A stretch of DNA of 64,000 bases from the NCBI RefSeq assembly GCF_051020955.1, contig NC_135014.1, forward strand, positions 39,512,742 through 39,576,741, given 5' to 3'. The notes beneath the pieces are model-generated. The model was not told the origin of the DNA, did no database searches, and saw only the letters and a program-made list of their open reading frames with translations. Below, piece by piece: positions 52,231-64,000 of the stretch. Every line of letters begins with the position of its first letter. Positions within the stretch are counted from its first letter, which is position 1. A program made the position numbers and the translations under genes. This DNA is from Megalopta genalis. Lineage: Eukaryota; Arthropoda; Insecta; Hymenoptera; Halictidae.

Positions 52231-54246
52231 ATACCTATCTGCCATATAAACATTGGAATCAATGTTATGGTTCGAGGACGAGCTTTACATTTTCAAATAA
52301 ACAAAAGCAACGATCTCGAAACAAAAATAATTTTATTTTCCAAGAAAAGACAATACACTAAACACTAAATAAGAAATTGGTAATTAATATTATCAAGAAA
52401 ATCTGCATGAATTCAGCAAATGTACTGCTTGTTATTTGTTACTATTCATTTGTATTAATTCCTATTTTTACAATTTAACTAATTGTAACATTCGTAGTAT
52501 ACATGCGTTACGTAAAATACATTTTCCATAAAAATGTTATTAATTAATTAAGGCTTCGACAGTTCAGTTACATAAGTATCTTCGTTGTGTGAAATCGAAT
52601 TAATTAAATTTTTTAGTTCGATGGAATTAATTTTTTACTAATTATTAGTTTTACTTTCTCCGGTTTATATTTCGTTTTTGTCATAAAAAATATAATTGTA
52701 TAAAAGGAATTTGTACTTATCATAAGTCCTAATTCCTTAAAGAATTATTGATTATATACTATATTTAACGTTTGTGACTTTGTTCAATGTCTGTTGTATT
52801 TGCCGATTAAATACTTGTGAGGCATACTTTTCAATATGTATTACCAAAACATTTTTAACACTTATGTAATATATGAACAATTAAGAAATTAACAAAAAAA
52901 TACAGATAATAAATGTGAGATACACTTGATCTTATTGGTGTTCTGCAAACCATATTGCAGGATTTACTTTTATCACCTTATCTTACTTCCTATCTACTAA
53001 ATGTATTTTCATTATAACTCTCTCGAACTTTCTCTTCTACTATTTATATAATCTAAGAATAAATTATCTTTAACAAATCCAACTGTTATAAGTATAATTT
53101 ACTGTTATAAGTAAATATAATTTTTGTTGTATCATCGGATACGTGGTTTCATCAACTGAACATACAAATTAGCAATCCAATTGACACTTTCAAATTAAAA
53201 CACTAGTTTAATTAAAACACAAAATACGAAAGATAATGGTTGAAAAAATGCTGATAAAATTTGCATTCTATATTTAATAAAAAATCTGTCCATAACTGGA
53301 CTACAAAAAGGGAGTTTATTAAGTTCGAAAAATTTGGGATGAACACTGTACGTGTACATGCATGACTTCTACGATGTAATAACTTCAATTAATAATTTCT
53401 GATTAAAATTATTTGAAATGACTGTCTACTTTCTGATCTTTATTAGATGTAACTTCCCTGCTAATATCAGCCATTTATATTTATGAGAGTCAAATTATCA
53501 CAGAGAAGAGCAATATTACTTCGAACAATATATTAAAGTTTATTACACCGAACCTAGTACGTACCATCTCATCGAATACATTCAATAAATTAATTTCACG
53601 ATCCACTGATGAAAATCATAAGGGAGAACTACCATGAATGGAAAAATTTAAAACATATTAGAAATTTTTTTGAAGATAATTTAGTTAAGACACAGGAAAA
53701 TAAAAAACAAACTTGGTTGAAAAATCCACAAAAAAGATAAAAAAAAAGGAGATCACGAAGAAAGTATCATTCTCGAAGGGGAGCAAAAGATGATATGATT
53801 GACGTATCGATACAAGATCTCTAGTAAATGGGTAAATTTTTGTAAATCTTTTTTAGTTTCTTCTTATTGAAAGGATTATTTCTTGTGATATTAACCGAAG
53901 ATGCGAAAAAAGATTTATGTAATTTAAGATCATTGTACATAGTAAAAGAACTAATTTTTCGTGTATTTTAAACTAGAATTAGAATTAATTTTTTTATTAA
54001 TCTTGTCCTAAACAAAAGTGTTCCATTCATGGTAGTTCTTCTCTACGTTGTTCGCTAAAATAATAAACATGGTATCATGGTGTGAGCAGAAATTATTTTA
54101 AGTTTCCATGTAATGAAAACTACTATAAGATAGATTCCACTTAATTAAGAACAACGATCCTTATTAATTTGATCACGCTGTTAACTGGCTCGAACTTTCT
54201 CCCATAAATTAATTAAGAGTTTGAAATTCGTTTTCTGAATTTCCAG

Positions 54247-54361
54247 GCAGTTTCGGATTTGCTGCTCGGTGTCTTCTGTATGCCCTTCACTCTACTTGGC
54301 CAGATTCTGAAGAATTTCGTCTTTGGGATTACGCTATGCAAACTTATATCGTACTTCCAGG
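54247..54361 (+). CDS. Sulfakinin/CCK-like GPCR, coding exon 2
   Basis: This exon has 115 nt, giving residues 103-140 plus the first base of the next codon. It opens after a TTTCCAG acceptor with A-V-S-D, where D106 is the sodium-site Asp (D2.50) of TM2. It then gives LLLGVFCMPFTLLGQ, the first extracellular loop with N-F-V-F-G, and C133 (C3.25), which normally forms the disulphide with extracellular loop 2. The K-L-I-S-Y-F-Q run enters TM3. The exon ends at a GGTACGTA donor in phase 1. Wording and spacing match CCK-like receptors of arthropods and vertebrates. The exon carrying the E-R-Y motif of TM3 was searched for by eye through 64000 and not found, so intron 2 is longer than 9.6 kb and the gene runs off the window. 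Confidence 0.92.
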
Positions 54362-57300
54362 GTACGTATTGTTTAATTAAGTTCCATCCAACACGAAGGA
54401 CCTATTGTATTTTGAGTTTTATAAATAAATATGATCACGTATGTGCATACCTGTTCTTCGACCATTGTTAGTCATATTAATATTTATAGCTGAGACATTG
54501 AGTTGTTTGCTTTTCGTAATAATTTGATACAAAGTGATAAAAAGTGAAAATAGTGGAAACAATGGAAATGAGATAGTAGGCATAATGATGAAAAGTATAT
54601 CAATATTTAAAATAATTGAAATTGTTTTAGATCAAAGTAGAAAACTTGAAATTATGTTAAATATTATATTTGATATTATATATTCTGCCACTACATTGAG
54701 AATAATACGAATCAAAGATATATTTTACTGATTTTTCTAACAAATATCTTACATTTTTGGTACTAAAACTCGTTTAATTAAAATTTTAGTAAATCTGTTT
54801 TCACGGTTGCTTGTATTTAATCTTTTATTTAAATTGAGTAATTAAATTGAATAATTACCAATTATTATTTGTCAAACTGTAAAATTTATTTTTTTTTCAA
54901 ATATTGACGTGTTTGACTGAACATTTTAATTAATGACGTTTAATCTTTGTGCTCGTTACATATTTTTTTAAGACACCATTATTCGAAACAGACCTGAAAA
55001 CTCCATTCAGTAGAAGAAACTGCGTGTTATCACCAGTCTGTTCTCAGTCCATTCGTATTGTCCTCGTGGATTTATGTGAAAGACAATGTGCATCCGCATC
55101 CTTAAAAACATTTGAAAGAAAGAACTGCAGTAAACGGCTTAATATATATGTATAGACACCACCACAATTTCGTAAAGTACAATGCAAGAAAATGTACTGA
55201 CATATAATACATTTTCACTTGACGTACAAGGAATTAGTGAATACACTAATGTGTATTAACATTATATAATAAAAATCAATTTGAAATCGTAACTGAAGTT
55301 GTAAATACAATTTCGAATAAGTTTATTATATTTTCCATCAATCTTATTTGATAACCGAACTTTATTCACAAAATTATCGATATCAAAATTTACTTTTCGG
55401 TTTGATGCAATATTTTCATATTTTATGTAAGCAATAAGATAATATTGCGGAGTAGGTTGAGGATCTTTATGCAAGAAAGACTTTCCTACGTCAATTTTCA
55501 AAAACAGAAATAAGATAAAAATGTATATTTTCTTTTAATAATTTGAATAGGTCGAATACAATGTAACAGTATCCCGAAACTCTTTTAATGTCTTAAGAGT
55601 TTAAAGACGTTATAAATACATCAAATCTGACAATAACATATGCAATGTCATAATTTATATTCATTGGACAAAACTGCATTAAGCACAAATTTGTTTAAAC
55701 TCCTGTTGTATTTGAGAATCATTTCATTAGAATTTCAAAATTTCATTGATGAAGATATTAAAATCTGAGAAATATTACAGCGGAACGAGATGATAAAACA
55801 TTAATTTGAGAAACATCGGCATAAGTTGCTAAATATGCACAATTATTCCTGATTTCTATTATCATCCTCATCTCTACGTAACATAAATAATCAATGAGAT
55901 GTAATTTTTATTCGACAACGACTGATTCTATGAATTATATGGTCAGTAACAATATCGAAACTCGTGTGGTACATAACAAAGTCATACATTGTTAATTATA
56001 AATCCAATTATAAGATGAAACCGATATTCAGCACGTTTCAATACATCGCAGATACAATAAAAATAATCCTGTTCATTACACACTGATTAAATAAAGGGTA
56101 TAAAGATAAAGAAATCAATATTTATAATAAAGTAGAATTATTTAACCTAATTAAATAATATTCAATTGCATACATTCGATGATGTAGAATAATCCAATAA
56201 CCTATTAATAATTATTAATAACGTAACAAACTAATACGAACTGAAATATTAGCTTTCGAATAAAATACGATTTCTTTCGAACGTAATACTTTTGGTTTAT
56301 CAAAAGTTGTTTAATAATTAATTACCGACTTCAAAATCCTTTCTACTACACTGACAATGTTTTAAGACTCAACTCGACGGTCTTTTTCGGAAACCAATGT
56401 CGAAATTAGTTTCGTGGTTCTGGATTATTGTGAAAGAAAATTCCAGAGGGAAATCGAAGAAAATCAAAAAAGATGACAATCCGTCGACGTCCAAAGGATG
56501 GAATGCATTGTGAAAGATTTTCCATTGGAGATCTTGTAGGACTGTTTTCGTTAAGTTCGCTCTGTGATGTCGGAAGCATTGTTGAAGGTGTTCGGATTTA
56601 TTCACACGAGGCACCCACAAGTGCCGAACCCAAGAATTTTATTTTCATTGAAGGGAAACTCGGTATTGAATAACTTCCAGTCAATATTCTTACGTATAAA
56701 TAAATATTGAATTTATTGTAGACACAATCTAATCTACTGTTCCTAATATGCAATATTACCTTCTGCAATCAATGGATTTGCAAACTTTGTTCTTTGTATA
56801 GAACATAATAAAAAATTTAGTTAAATTAATTTAATTTAAGTTGATTTGATTTAATTGAGCCCGGGTCAGATTTTTATTACAAGCTTTTAATAAGACTTTT
56901 TGACATAGAATATTTTAATCGTATTTCTATCTCTAGAACACAATGGAGAAGATTGCATGTATAATCTGTATAATCTATGCATGTATAATCTATTCTACAA
57001 TAATTTTTTAATGTGTGCGCATACTCAATATGAACATCCTATAGAATGGAAAATATTTTAACCGGAGTGCCATGAATATCATTCTATCAGATAAAATAGT
57101 TTCAGTTAAGGAGCTCTTTACACGTACGCACACTCACGCTTCGTCCGCATTTAATTCGAAGTTAAATATTTTCATTAAACTTTCACTCTCCTCATGAATC
57201 TGGCGTTTGTTGCGCTCTTTCTCGAGCGTCCACGAAACTATTCGAGTGATACGAAACAGTTGATACTCTTAAGAACTATTTACACCGTTACACCAGTCCC

Positions 57301-58132
57301 GTTCTAATTAATTAGTTTTCGCAAAGATAGCCTGTAGTGCCTAACGTGACTTCCATGAAACTTTATGCAAGTATACAGAGAACAGAAAAATTTAAGCGAC
57401 TCGCGAGTATTTTTATTTTGAAACGCTGAGAAGAACATCACTGTTGAGTAAACTTACTATTAAAATGAGCTCGTAGTATCAACGATTTAGAGATTGATTT
57501 TTTAATAGTGTTATCCTTTTATTAGATGATTCATCTAGCACTCTTAAAACATTTCATTTCTGTGTCGGAATAACACTTACACGTAAACGTGTAATTCGTC
57601 TAATATAACTGCCAAAAATATTTTTTTAAATATTAACAACATGATAAAGTGATCTCAATATCAAGATCACCTTAACTTTTTAGTTCTCTTACCGATCGAG
57701 AGCTATTCAAAATAACAATAATTATTTATCATCTCATAACTAAATTTTTACGAATTCAGTAAAAATAAATGTCAAATATAACAATGCAATTGTTATGTTG
57801 TCTTTTAAGTAGACGTATTCGATTCATTTAATTTCACAGTTCGAAGTAATAATCTCGGATAATTTACAAATGTACGTGTTATGTACGATAAATAATTGCT
57901 CAGAGATTCATAAATTCTGCTTGTTTACATTCGCATACAATTTACATTACCAGAATATATGTGTAGGCATTAGTTTTGTTTATCAGATTGACGGTTGTAA
58001 ACACTGTTACCGCTGGATGTTTGAAATTATTCGAACAATTTGCTAATTAGTATGCGTAGTGGCGACGCATTTTGGAGACGGTTACACAGCTAATTGTGTT
58101 AACGCTAATGGACGGCACTCCGGGCATCAACT

Positions 58133-58289
58133 TTAACACATTGGATACCATGTGAGTTGTACTTAACTCACGCTGCGCTTGGTCTAACGGATCTGTAGGT
58201 GTAACATAAGTTCCAACTGACGAATCAAATCTGTGTTATGTGAATTCAATGTGACACAATTTTTGTTTATTTAGCAGTCAATGTGTTAA
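58133..58289. mobile_element. R4, piggyBac-like MITE (TTAA-flanked)
   Basis: A 157-bp unit is flanked by TTAA on both sides, with inverted ends CACATTG and CAATGTG. The TTAA target and CAC start are those of piggyBac-type elements. The interior has ATGTGAGTTGTACTTAACTC and is non-coding. A related-looking left end (TTAACACTTAATATACCGTG) occurs alone at 59603. Confidence 0.6.
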
Positions 58290-59602
58290 GGGTTAAATTG
58301 CAAAAGTGAGTAAACGGAAATTTTATTCACACGAAGGATAGAGGAACATAAAATTGTATAAACAATGTGATATTGTTTTCCTTAATTGTATCATGATTAT
58401 CTATATTATCTATATTAATCGTTTTTTAATTTTTACAGTTACAGTTCTAAGTACAAGAATCCATTTGACTGAATCGAAAATTCTTCCTATTTCATAGATT
58501 TTGTGGTAGATTTAACTATTTTATTTTTTTTAAATGTGGATTTTAAAACTGGCAATATTTTCTTTGTAAAATCTAGTGAAATACACATCATTTTACCGAA
58601 ATATTCGCAACTTTTTTTATGACAAACATTTTTATAATCAATTATTTTGGAAGAAGGAAAACATTTTTGTAATCAATTTTTCCGAACGTGTCTAATTCTG
58701 TTACGGAAGTACATCATTCTGTGCATTTATTTCAAATGGGACACTCTAGACATAAAGCTTGGAAAAACACGCAGCGTACAGTCGGAAGTCACAGCCCGTC
58801 ACAGCCAGTCACCGTAATGTCATTTTATAACCTAGATTCTTCTAATTGCATGTTTTCATAGCCACGACACACTACTTCTACGCACATTCGCATTCTAAAT
58901 TGGTTCCTGAAAAATACCGGCCTTTTACATCTGTAAATGTTTCTTGTCTGTCGCAATTAAAACACTGTATATTTGCAGTGCTCTTGTCCTCGGTATGATG
59001 TAATAACAGTATATAAAAAATATGTCACCTTTGAAGGTAGAAAAAAAGTATTTTACCTTTAAACGTAAACGATGTTTGCCTTTATTCAATTTAAGGTACT
59101 ATAGTTTCACTCACGCAAATCGATACCGTTCAATATCGTGTTTAAGTTGAAAAGCATTTTTAAACAGGTTAATCAATTTGCAGAGTTCTGTTATTTTTAA
59201 ACGTACGTAGAGGAATCTTATGTATAATGCAGAGGTGACTATAATAATGACATGATGTGTTAGCAAAAATTTATTTCTAGGTAGAAAGTTTACAAGAATC
59301 GTTCCGAACATATTTTATATTTGTTTATGGTCTCGATAGGATAGAACATTTGATAACCACCTCTAAAAATCATGCAAAACCAATCATGACAGAAGCGAAC
59401 TAACGACGAATATAACGCAGTCAAGATCGGCAGAACAAAATACGTAAATAGCGAAAGCAAAAAAAGATACAGAAACATTACATCAAACGCGAATCTACAA
59501 CACATTTTTTTAAATCAAAATAGATTATGTCTATCGTTAGATCGAGCACTCTAATTTCATTTCTGTAAGCCATTGTTAATACCTAACTTCGTCAGCACTA
59601 TT

Positions 59603-59625
59603 TTAACACTTAATATACCGTGACC
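59603..59625 (+). mobile_element. Possible lone TTAA-type element end
   Basis: TTAACACTTAATATACCGTG resembles the left end of the element at 58133 in having TTAA followed by CAC. No matching inverted end was found downstream. Confidence 0.25.
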
Positions 59626-60827
59626 GTCAAAGTGGCCGAATCCAAAATTTTAATTTTAAAATTGTTGAAATTATGCAGACTTTTTCATTGAAAATAAATT
59701 CCTCAATTCAAACATACATTACAATAAAAATGACACAGTGTCTAGATAAATTCAGCGTTATCATAAGCAACACACATCGGTCATTTTTAGTGCTCTTACG
59801 ACTCCGCCAAATTTGGCACACGAGTTTTGCAATGTTCGAGCTGAAAAAAAAATTATACAAGTCACATTTACTGACTTTTCGAGCAGTATACCATTACACT
59901 ACAAGATTCGATAGAATTAACATGCCCAGTGCTTATATCACCCAGTGATGTAAAGTACCATTTAATTCTAATGGATGTTATCATCGAAGGGAGTGAAAGA
60001 AGATCCTTGAATTAAATGAAATCTTTTATCCTTGCCAGTGATATCTTCTTACCAAGCCGTTCGGGTATTCAATTGAGGCAACTAAGTTACGTCGCGTTGA
60101 AAAAGAAAACGTGAGATTTCCGAGGACTTCCAGTTAAGTCCCCATCTGTTCGAATAGTAAATGTGAGAATGAGAGGAAGAGAGACAGCAAAATTCCACAG
60201 AGCTAAATCACTTCCCGTTGAAATATATTAGGAAGTCGGTTGAGCAGGAGATACGATCCACCGTGATGGAGCTTTCCGCGTGCTTGCGTCGTCGCTCGAC
60301 ATGAAAACAAAATTTACGCGCCACTGTGATGTTAGTGCGTTGCTCTCAAATTAAAGAAAACGAATTTTATTAGGCTACTGAATTTCTTAGTTACCGGATC
60401 GATTGCTTTTTTTCCTGTGCAGACTCAAAGTTCTGAAGCCTGAATTGCATCTATTGCTAGAATTATAATATTGCTGTGGAAAAACGTTTTATTTAATTAG
60501 TTTAATATAGTACGTCGTCCATAATATAATCAACTGAACATTGCAATGAATGCTTGAAACGTGTGCCAGCGGGAACCTCGATCTTCACCTTATTTTTCAA
60601 TATTACTAAATTCATTTATGCGAATTATATGTGTAATTGATATTTCTAATAAATTTACTCACACATTTCATTATGAATTTTATATCTTTATATAATTAAT
60701 AATCTTAAGAATTCTTATTATAGATTTTATGTTATTAAATGATTATATAAAATTTTATTTTCAATAAATAAAATCATGTATGAAAATCAAATATGATTTT
60801 GTCACATATAAATTAATAAAAATTATT

Positions 60828-60990
60828 TTATACATAAATTTATAATAGAAATGAAGATCTTATATAAATTTATAATAAACATTAAGATTTTATATAAATT
60901 TATATAAAATGATATAAAAGCGTAAAATTTGCAATTAAATTTGTAAGTAAATTAAATTTACATACGATTTTATATAAAAATGATTTTATA
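60828..60990. repeat. AT-rich direct repeats of ATATAAATTTATAATA
   Basis: Several imperfect copies of TTATATAAATTTATA, interspersed with GATTTTATATAAA, form a low-complexity tract. Confidence 0.7.
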
Positions 60991-62683
60991 TATATATATA
61001 ATTATTAGTTTTGCTTATTAAAAATAGGATTTTATATAACGGCAATAATATAACTAAGAAAATACAGAATAATCATCTTGAAGTATTCACTGAACAGTGT
61101 TTATTCGCAGAAAAGTGTATTCACAGTAATACTTTCTGATGTATTTTTATACGATCAGGTGAATTAATCCATCGGAGACATATAAATCAGGCACACACGA
61201 TTGTTTGAGTTTCTTTATGGTGTGGTGTGGTATGAACGCGAGCATTCGTGTGCTCAGCTCGACGGTTCGTCGCCTGCTTCGATGTGCGTTCCCCCATAAA
61301 ATCGATCCTTTCAAGGCTTGAAATTCAAGGGGATTTTAGACTCGTGTGCACTGTGTCGTCGCACAGATGTGAATCCGACCTAAAATGAATAAGACCAGGT
61401 ATTGGTGGTCTGATTTTATAGTTTTCGATGTTTCGAACGTTTGTTTCGTCTTTAAATTCTGTATATAGGAGGAATTATAGAGAAATAATAAAAATAATAG
61501 AAAATAGAAATATGCAAATATGATGTTTTGTTAACATATTAGAAACAATAGAAATAGTAAAAAATAAAAATATACAAACATGATAGTTTGTTATATCATA
61601 CGAAAGGGTTAACTGGAACGTTAACACACATTAATCATATTAGTTAGGACCCTATGACTAACAATGATAGAACGGAGCACATCGAGTGCAAGTAAACTAG
61701 AGCAATCGTAAAAAATCCCATTTATCACCGATTTTTTCTCGACGGGTTTCATTCGGTGAATATCGAACTGTTTCACACATTATTTATGTTTCCACTTGGT
61801 TCTCTCGTTATGCTCTATCGTTTCCTAAAGGACTTCGAAGGATGCCGCAGTGAAACGCTTTTCTCCGTTCACTGTGTGCTTTGCACACTCAAAACTGGCT
61901 GTTTTCGGAATCTCGGAAAACTTTGAACATCCACCATCTCACTCCAACGAAACACTGACAACGTAAGCGTGAATTATATGCGTCGATTTGGAAAAGTCGA
62001 AACACTTTCCTGAACGATCTATTCTCGAGACGAAAACTAAACGCGGTATTTATCATTTCTTTTCTCCCGTGAAATACTAGACCGCCTGAACATTGCAAAT
62101 ATTGCGAACTGCCAGATTTACAAAATTCATAGATCAGGATAGGCGTCGGCAACCTTTTTTAGTTGCGGGTCAAAATGTCAAAATCAATCAAAATGTGACC
62201 ATTAAGAAGATGTTTCGGGTCAGTGGTATTTTCAATTGAAAACAGCCGTTTAGTGATTAATAAGATAAACATTGAGAAAATAATTACAATGCACTTTTGA
62301 ACTTTAAACATGAAAATTCGAAATTAGAAGCCAAATTACTATAAAAACAAATTTAATTGTCAATTAGGTCACTTGGCGATCCGCGGTTGCTAAGAATTTA
62401 ACCGATCTTCTATTTATTCATTTTGACACTGTATATATTGCGATTTCGAATATCTTGTTTTACAAATACTGTAAAATTATGCTACATTAATTACAACTTC
62501 TTTGTCGTTAATAAATTCTTGCTAAGGTAGGAAAATTGATATACCTGTATTAAACTGTAATGAATTAAAATTCATCTATTTTTTGAACCGATTAATTGCA
62601 CTGCGATCAGAATATGATCTTCAAATTAAAGAACCAAATTATTTAATTTTTCCGTTCTTTTTTAATGACTGAAGCTCTTTTAA

Positions 62684-62701
62684 CGTCGTCGTCGTCGTCG
62701 C
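62684..62701. repeat. CGT microsatellite
   Basis: Six CGT units, unusual in this AT-rich setting. Confidence 0.9.
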
Positions 62702-64000
62702 AATAGAATTAATTTTGTAGAGGAAACGGTATTGCTATTCTTTCGTTTGGTATTTACGATCGAGGCGGCTTTAAAGCAACGGGCAATGAAGCGTGAATCT
62801 CACAAGCTGCAAAAAGCTCTACACAAGAGTACATTCCGCCCATCTCAGTCTGTTCACCTGCATCAGAAAGATTTATCCCCGAGCCTAGATTAAAATATTT
62901 TAGCGCTGCAACACGATACGTAATGCGGCACACGATGCATCGTAGTTAACTCTCTAACTTGTTTCTTCATTTTACATTTTCTTTTAACGCGGAATAGAAT
63001 TGTAAAAGAAAAGAATAGAGAAGGAAAACTAAAACGTCGTTTTTAAATAACAAAGAGCTGAAGGAACCGTAAAATAAAATTCTAAATTTTTTCAAACACT
63101 TGCACAAATAATTCACACATATATATATATTAAAACTTTAGCTGTTGAAAATCTATTTCGAACGACTAATAGTTTCTGAATTACTGTGATGCATTTAATG
63201 GAAGTTTTGTAAAAAATTTCTTTTTAAATTATAATCTTTGAAGAAATTATACTGAATTGTATTACACGAAATAATTTGTTGATCCATAACTGAAACTGTT
63301 GACTGACTGAAATATTTACTGAAATAAATGCTTAACTGATTATAGATTATTTTTATTTTCACAGTATCATTTTTACTAGTAATAAGTCAAAGTACTGCAA
63401 AAGCAGTGGCGCAAGAGCAGCGCTTATAGATTAATCTACAGAATCTATTCCCTGGAACTATAATGTGGAATTCCGGAAGCATCGATTCGGTATCGATCGA
63501 ATGTCCACACAAAGAACTAGAATAATTAAAGGCAATACGCTGCACGCAGAAGTGCCAATAGCAAAACTGTTCGGAGGGAAAAAAACAGGCGAGTAACATT
63601 GCGAGCTTTCCAATAACACAACGTCAACCACTGCCGACGTTTGTAGCAGGACAGGCAATTTAACCATTCCGATAGTTCTCATGGTGAATTATTGCTAAGC
63701 GATTAAATCAGTATTCGAGCAATTCGATTATTTATAGAGACTAAATTAAGGCGTTAACTATCACACATCCAACAAAAGCGCAGAGATAAAACGAAGTCAA
63801 TGGATGTACAGTGTGTTTCAAAAGTATTCAATTTACAGAATTCTGTATCTACTACATTTATAATTTGAGCGTTATTAATTGATTAGATCGATAAGCTAGT
63901 GTCTTTATGTTTTTGGTAAAATATTCAGTTTAATAACCAGCAACTGTGCATTATTTCATTAATATTCGTTGCTTTATTTATAATATTCGGAAAATTTGAA

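Larger units (their letters stand above)
37727..54246 (+). other. Intron 1 of the receptor gene (16,520 bp, phase 0)
   Basis: The intron is bounded by GTGAGT at 37727 and TTTCCAG ending at 54246. Splicing restores an uninterrupted TM2 reading frame, which fixes both ends. It contains the large inverted repeat at 42931-43338, tandem duplications near 39184 and 47115, repeat copies at 44895 (R2) and 49761 (R3), and a minus-strand open frame near 52100. All of these would be transcribed within the receptor pre-mRNA. Confidence 0.9.
54362..64000 (+). other. Intron 2 of the receptor gene, 3' end outside the window
   Basis: The intron starts at the GTACGT donor after exon 2. No acceptor followed by TM3 coding sequence was recognised before the window end. 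The interval is mostly AT-rich and unremarkable. Exceptions are the TTAA-flanked MITE at 58133-58289, an AT-rich direct-repeat tract near 60830-60990 and a short CGT microsatellite at 62684-62701. Open frames here (for example minus strand near 61889-62152 and 63387-63682) show no recognisable domain. Confidence 0.7.

Noticed and set aside
54259..54471. ATG frame overlapping exon 2 and reading into the intron
   Set aside because: Only the part up to 54361 is receptor sequence; the rest reads through the GTACGT donor, and the ATG at 54259 is not needed since the exon is entered by splicing.

Overview
The window is AT-rich, intron- and repeat-dominated animal nuclear DNA, most likely from an insect. 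A hymenopteran such as a bee would fit the base composition, the very long introns and the many small palindromic repeats, but the species assignment is inference. Almost all open frames are short chance frames. No rRNA, tRNA, CRISPR array, transposase or bacterial-type operon was seen.

One gene can be supported firmly. The 5' part of a class A (rhodopsin-like) peptide GPCR lies on the + strand and is best read as the insect cholecystokinin-like/sulfakinin receptor. Coding exon 1 (37421-37726) encodes a glycosylatable extracellular N-terminus, TM1, the first intracellular loop and the start of TM2. A 16.5 kb phase-0 intron follows. Coding exon 2 (54247-54361) then supplies the rest of TM2, the first extracellular loop and the conserved TM3 cysteine. 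It ends in phase 1, and the remaining exons lie beyond base 64000. The leader holds a two-codon uORF with a strong start context. Its stop overlaps the start of a second uORF, which in turn overlaps the receptor start, so translational control is plausible.

Layout: 1-37160 is upstream of the receptor exon, either intergenic or 5'-UTR intron. It holds repeat relics, microsatellites, tandem arrays and several splice-bounded blocks that could be exons (near 4424, 11729, 18306-18527 and 22773-22975), none of which matches a protein I know. 37162-37726 is the receptor leader plus coding exon 1. 37727-54246 is intron 1, with a 408-bp inverted repeat (42931-43338), three old tandem duplications or repeat copies, and an unexplained minus-strand open frame at 51986-52230. 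54247-54361 is coding exon 2. 54362-64000 is intron 2, ending outside the window, with a piggyBac-like MITE at 58133-58289.

Four small repeat families were picked out by eye. R1 is about 380 bp with a CAGGGTGTCCC terminus and TA flanks, in 3 copies. R2 is a hairpin element with TTTACTGTA ends, in 2 copies plus a fragment. R3 is a 190-300 bp element with CTGCGGATTTTTATG termini, in 4 copies plus fragments. R4 is flanked by TTAA. No autonomous partner of any family is present. The most notable unexplained structures are the intronic 408-bp hairpin, the uORF pair on the receptor leader, the exact 40-bp and 30-bp tandem arrays, and the 222-nt splice-bounded open block at 18306-18527.
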